A stretch of DNA of 6,906 nucleotides from Bacteroidota bacterium (GTDB lineage: Bacteria > Bacteroidota > Bacteroidia > Chitinophagales > Chitinophagaceae). Shown one piece after another: positions 6,728-6,906 of this stretch. The translations under genes and the position numbers were made by a program. The first letter of the stretch is position 1. The number at the start of each line of letters is the position of its first letter. The DNA lies in NCBI GenBank assembly GCA_023427575.1, contig JAEZAY010000419.1, positions 1 through 6,906 on the forward strand, read 5' to 3'. Below the pieces are notes generated by a model, which saw only the letters and a program-made list of their open reading frames with translations, did not search any database and was not told where the DNA came from.

Positions 6728-6759
6728 GACGGACAGCGTAAAATAAAAACAAGCACAGC
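6728..6759 (+). repeat. Partial module, tail only
   Basis: GACGGACAGCGTAAAATAAA continues to AAACAAGCACAGC. It matches the tail of the full module (ACGGACGGCGTAAAATAAAA) up to the A-run. Past that point it follows the inverted copy at 262-290, whose reverse complement reads AAACAAGTCACAGC. It is thus a 5'-truncated copy closer to the inverted version. Confidence 0.7.
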
Positions 6760-6815
6760 TAAATAATATAATTGTCCGGATTTGAATTTTCACATTATCA
6801 AATTATCACATCAGT

Positions 6816-6906
6816 GGTGTCCGGGTAAAATGTTTTTCCCTGGGCCTCGGAAGAAATCCGTTAAGAAAATTGAAACGGACGGCGTAAAATAAAAACAGTT
6901 GTTACC
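6816..6906 (+). repeat. 91-bp dispersed repeat, right copy, cut by the window end
   Basis: This is the direct-orientation partner of 112-202, 88 of 91 bases identical. It runs to the last base of the window, so whether it continues into the palindromic partner seen on the left cannot be told. Confidence 0.95.

Larger units (their letters stand above)
6661..6810. repeat. Inverted octamer pair
   Basis: TCTGATAATTTGATAATGTG at 6661-6680 is complementary to 6791-6810 at 19 of 20 positions. The pair encloses the rest of the octamer array, the tail-only module and a TGTCCGGA motif at 6773-6780. The right arm sits 5 bases before the right copy of the 91-bp repeat. Confidence 0.75.
6299..6906. other. 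Gene-free flank upstream of copA
   Basis: Bases 6299-6600 are non-repetitive at the level I can see, apart from TCCGTTCA at 6474-6481 and 6499-6506 and the small palindrome TTGCGTCGCAA at 6489-6499. A 69-codon minus-strand frame (6352-6561) is open there but unrecognised. CCGGC/GCCGG (6523-6527 / 6537-6541) followed by CTTTTTGCTTTT resembles a weak plus-strand terminator, but no plus-strand gene ends there. Bases 6649-6906 are the mosaic repeat region described separately. Confidence 0.7.

Noticed and set aside
1..6906. Composite transposon bounded by the 91-bp direct repeats
   Set aside because: The flanking copies carry no transposase gene, other diverged copies lie right beside them, and the genes between are typical chromosomal genes, so a dispersed repeat family fits better.

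Overview
The window looks like chromosomal DNA of a member of the Bacteroidota, probably near Chitinophagales or Sphingobacteriales. This rests on the style of the three proteins, in particular a RecQ variant with a long insert before its zinc site. It also rests on the lack of clear Shine-Dalgarno sequences and on candidate promoters of the TTTG / TAnnTTTG type. The placement is an inference; there is no rRNA or other marker gene.

Layout: bases 1-602 are gene-free and repeat-rich. Bases 603-2144 (+) encode a HerA-like ATPase of the DUF853/YjgR family. It is convergent with the next gene, and a strong hairpin terminator fills the 66-base gap. Bases 2211-4118 (-) encode a RecQ-family helicase with a TTG start. 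Bases 4178-6298 (-) encode a Cu+-type P1B ATPase (CopA) with one N-terminal metal-binding domain; a longer GTG-started frame (to 6331) is open but less likely. Bases 6299-6906 are again gene-free, with a non-repetitive half followed by a repeat-rich half.

The three genes do not form an obvious pathway. YjgR and RecQ both act in nucleic-acid or ATPase-motor contexts but are convergently transcribed. copA and recQ lie in the same direction 59 bases apart and could be partly co-transcribed, though a candidate recQ promoter and a weak terminator sit between them. All three are ordinary housekeeping or stress genes, and I see no defence system, CRISPR array, tRNA, rRNA or intact mobile element.

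The real interest is in the two flanks. They carry a mosaic repeat family built from three recurring parts: (i) arrays of an 8-bp unit (TGATAATG and variants ending in TGCAAATC), (ii) a GGTGTCCGGGTAAAATGT motif in both orientations, and (iii) a roughly 60-bp module containing GAAAATTGAAAC and TAAAATAAAAAC. A 91-bp stretch (ii plus iii) occurs as a direct repeat at 112-202 and 6816-6906 with 3 mismatches. One module faces an inverted, diverged partner, giving a large imperfect palindrome at 137-320. What these elements are (IS-derived, MITE-like, REP-like, or structured RNA) cannot be decided from this window.
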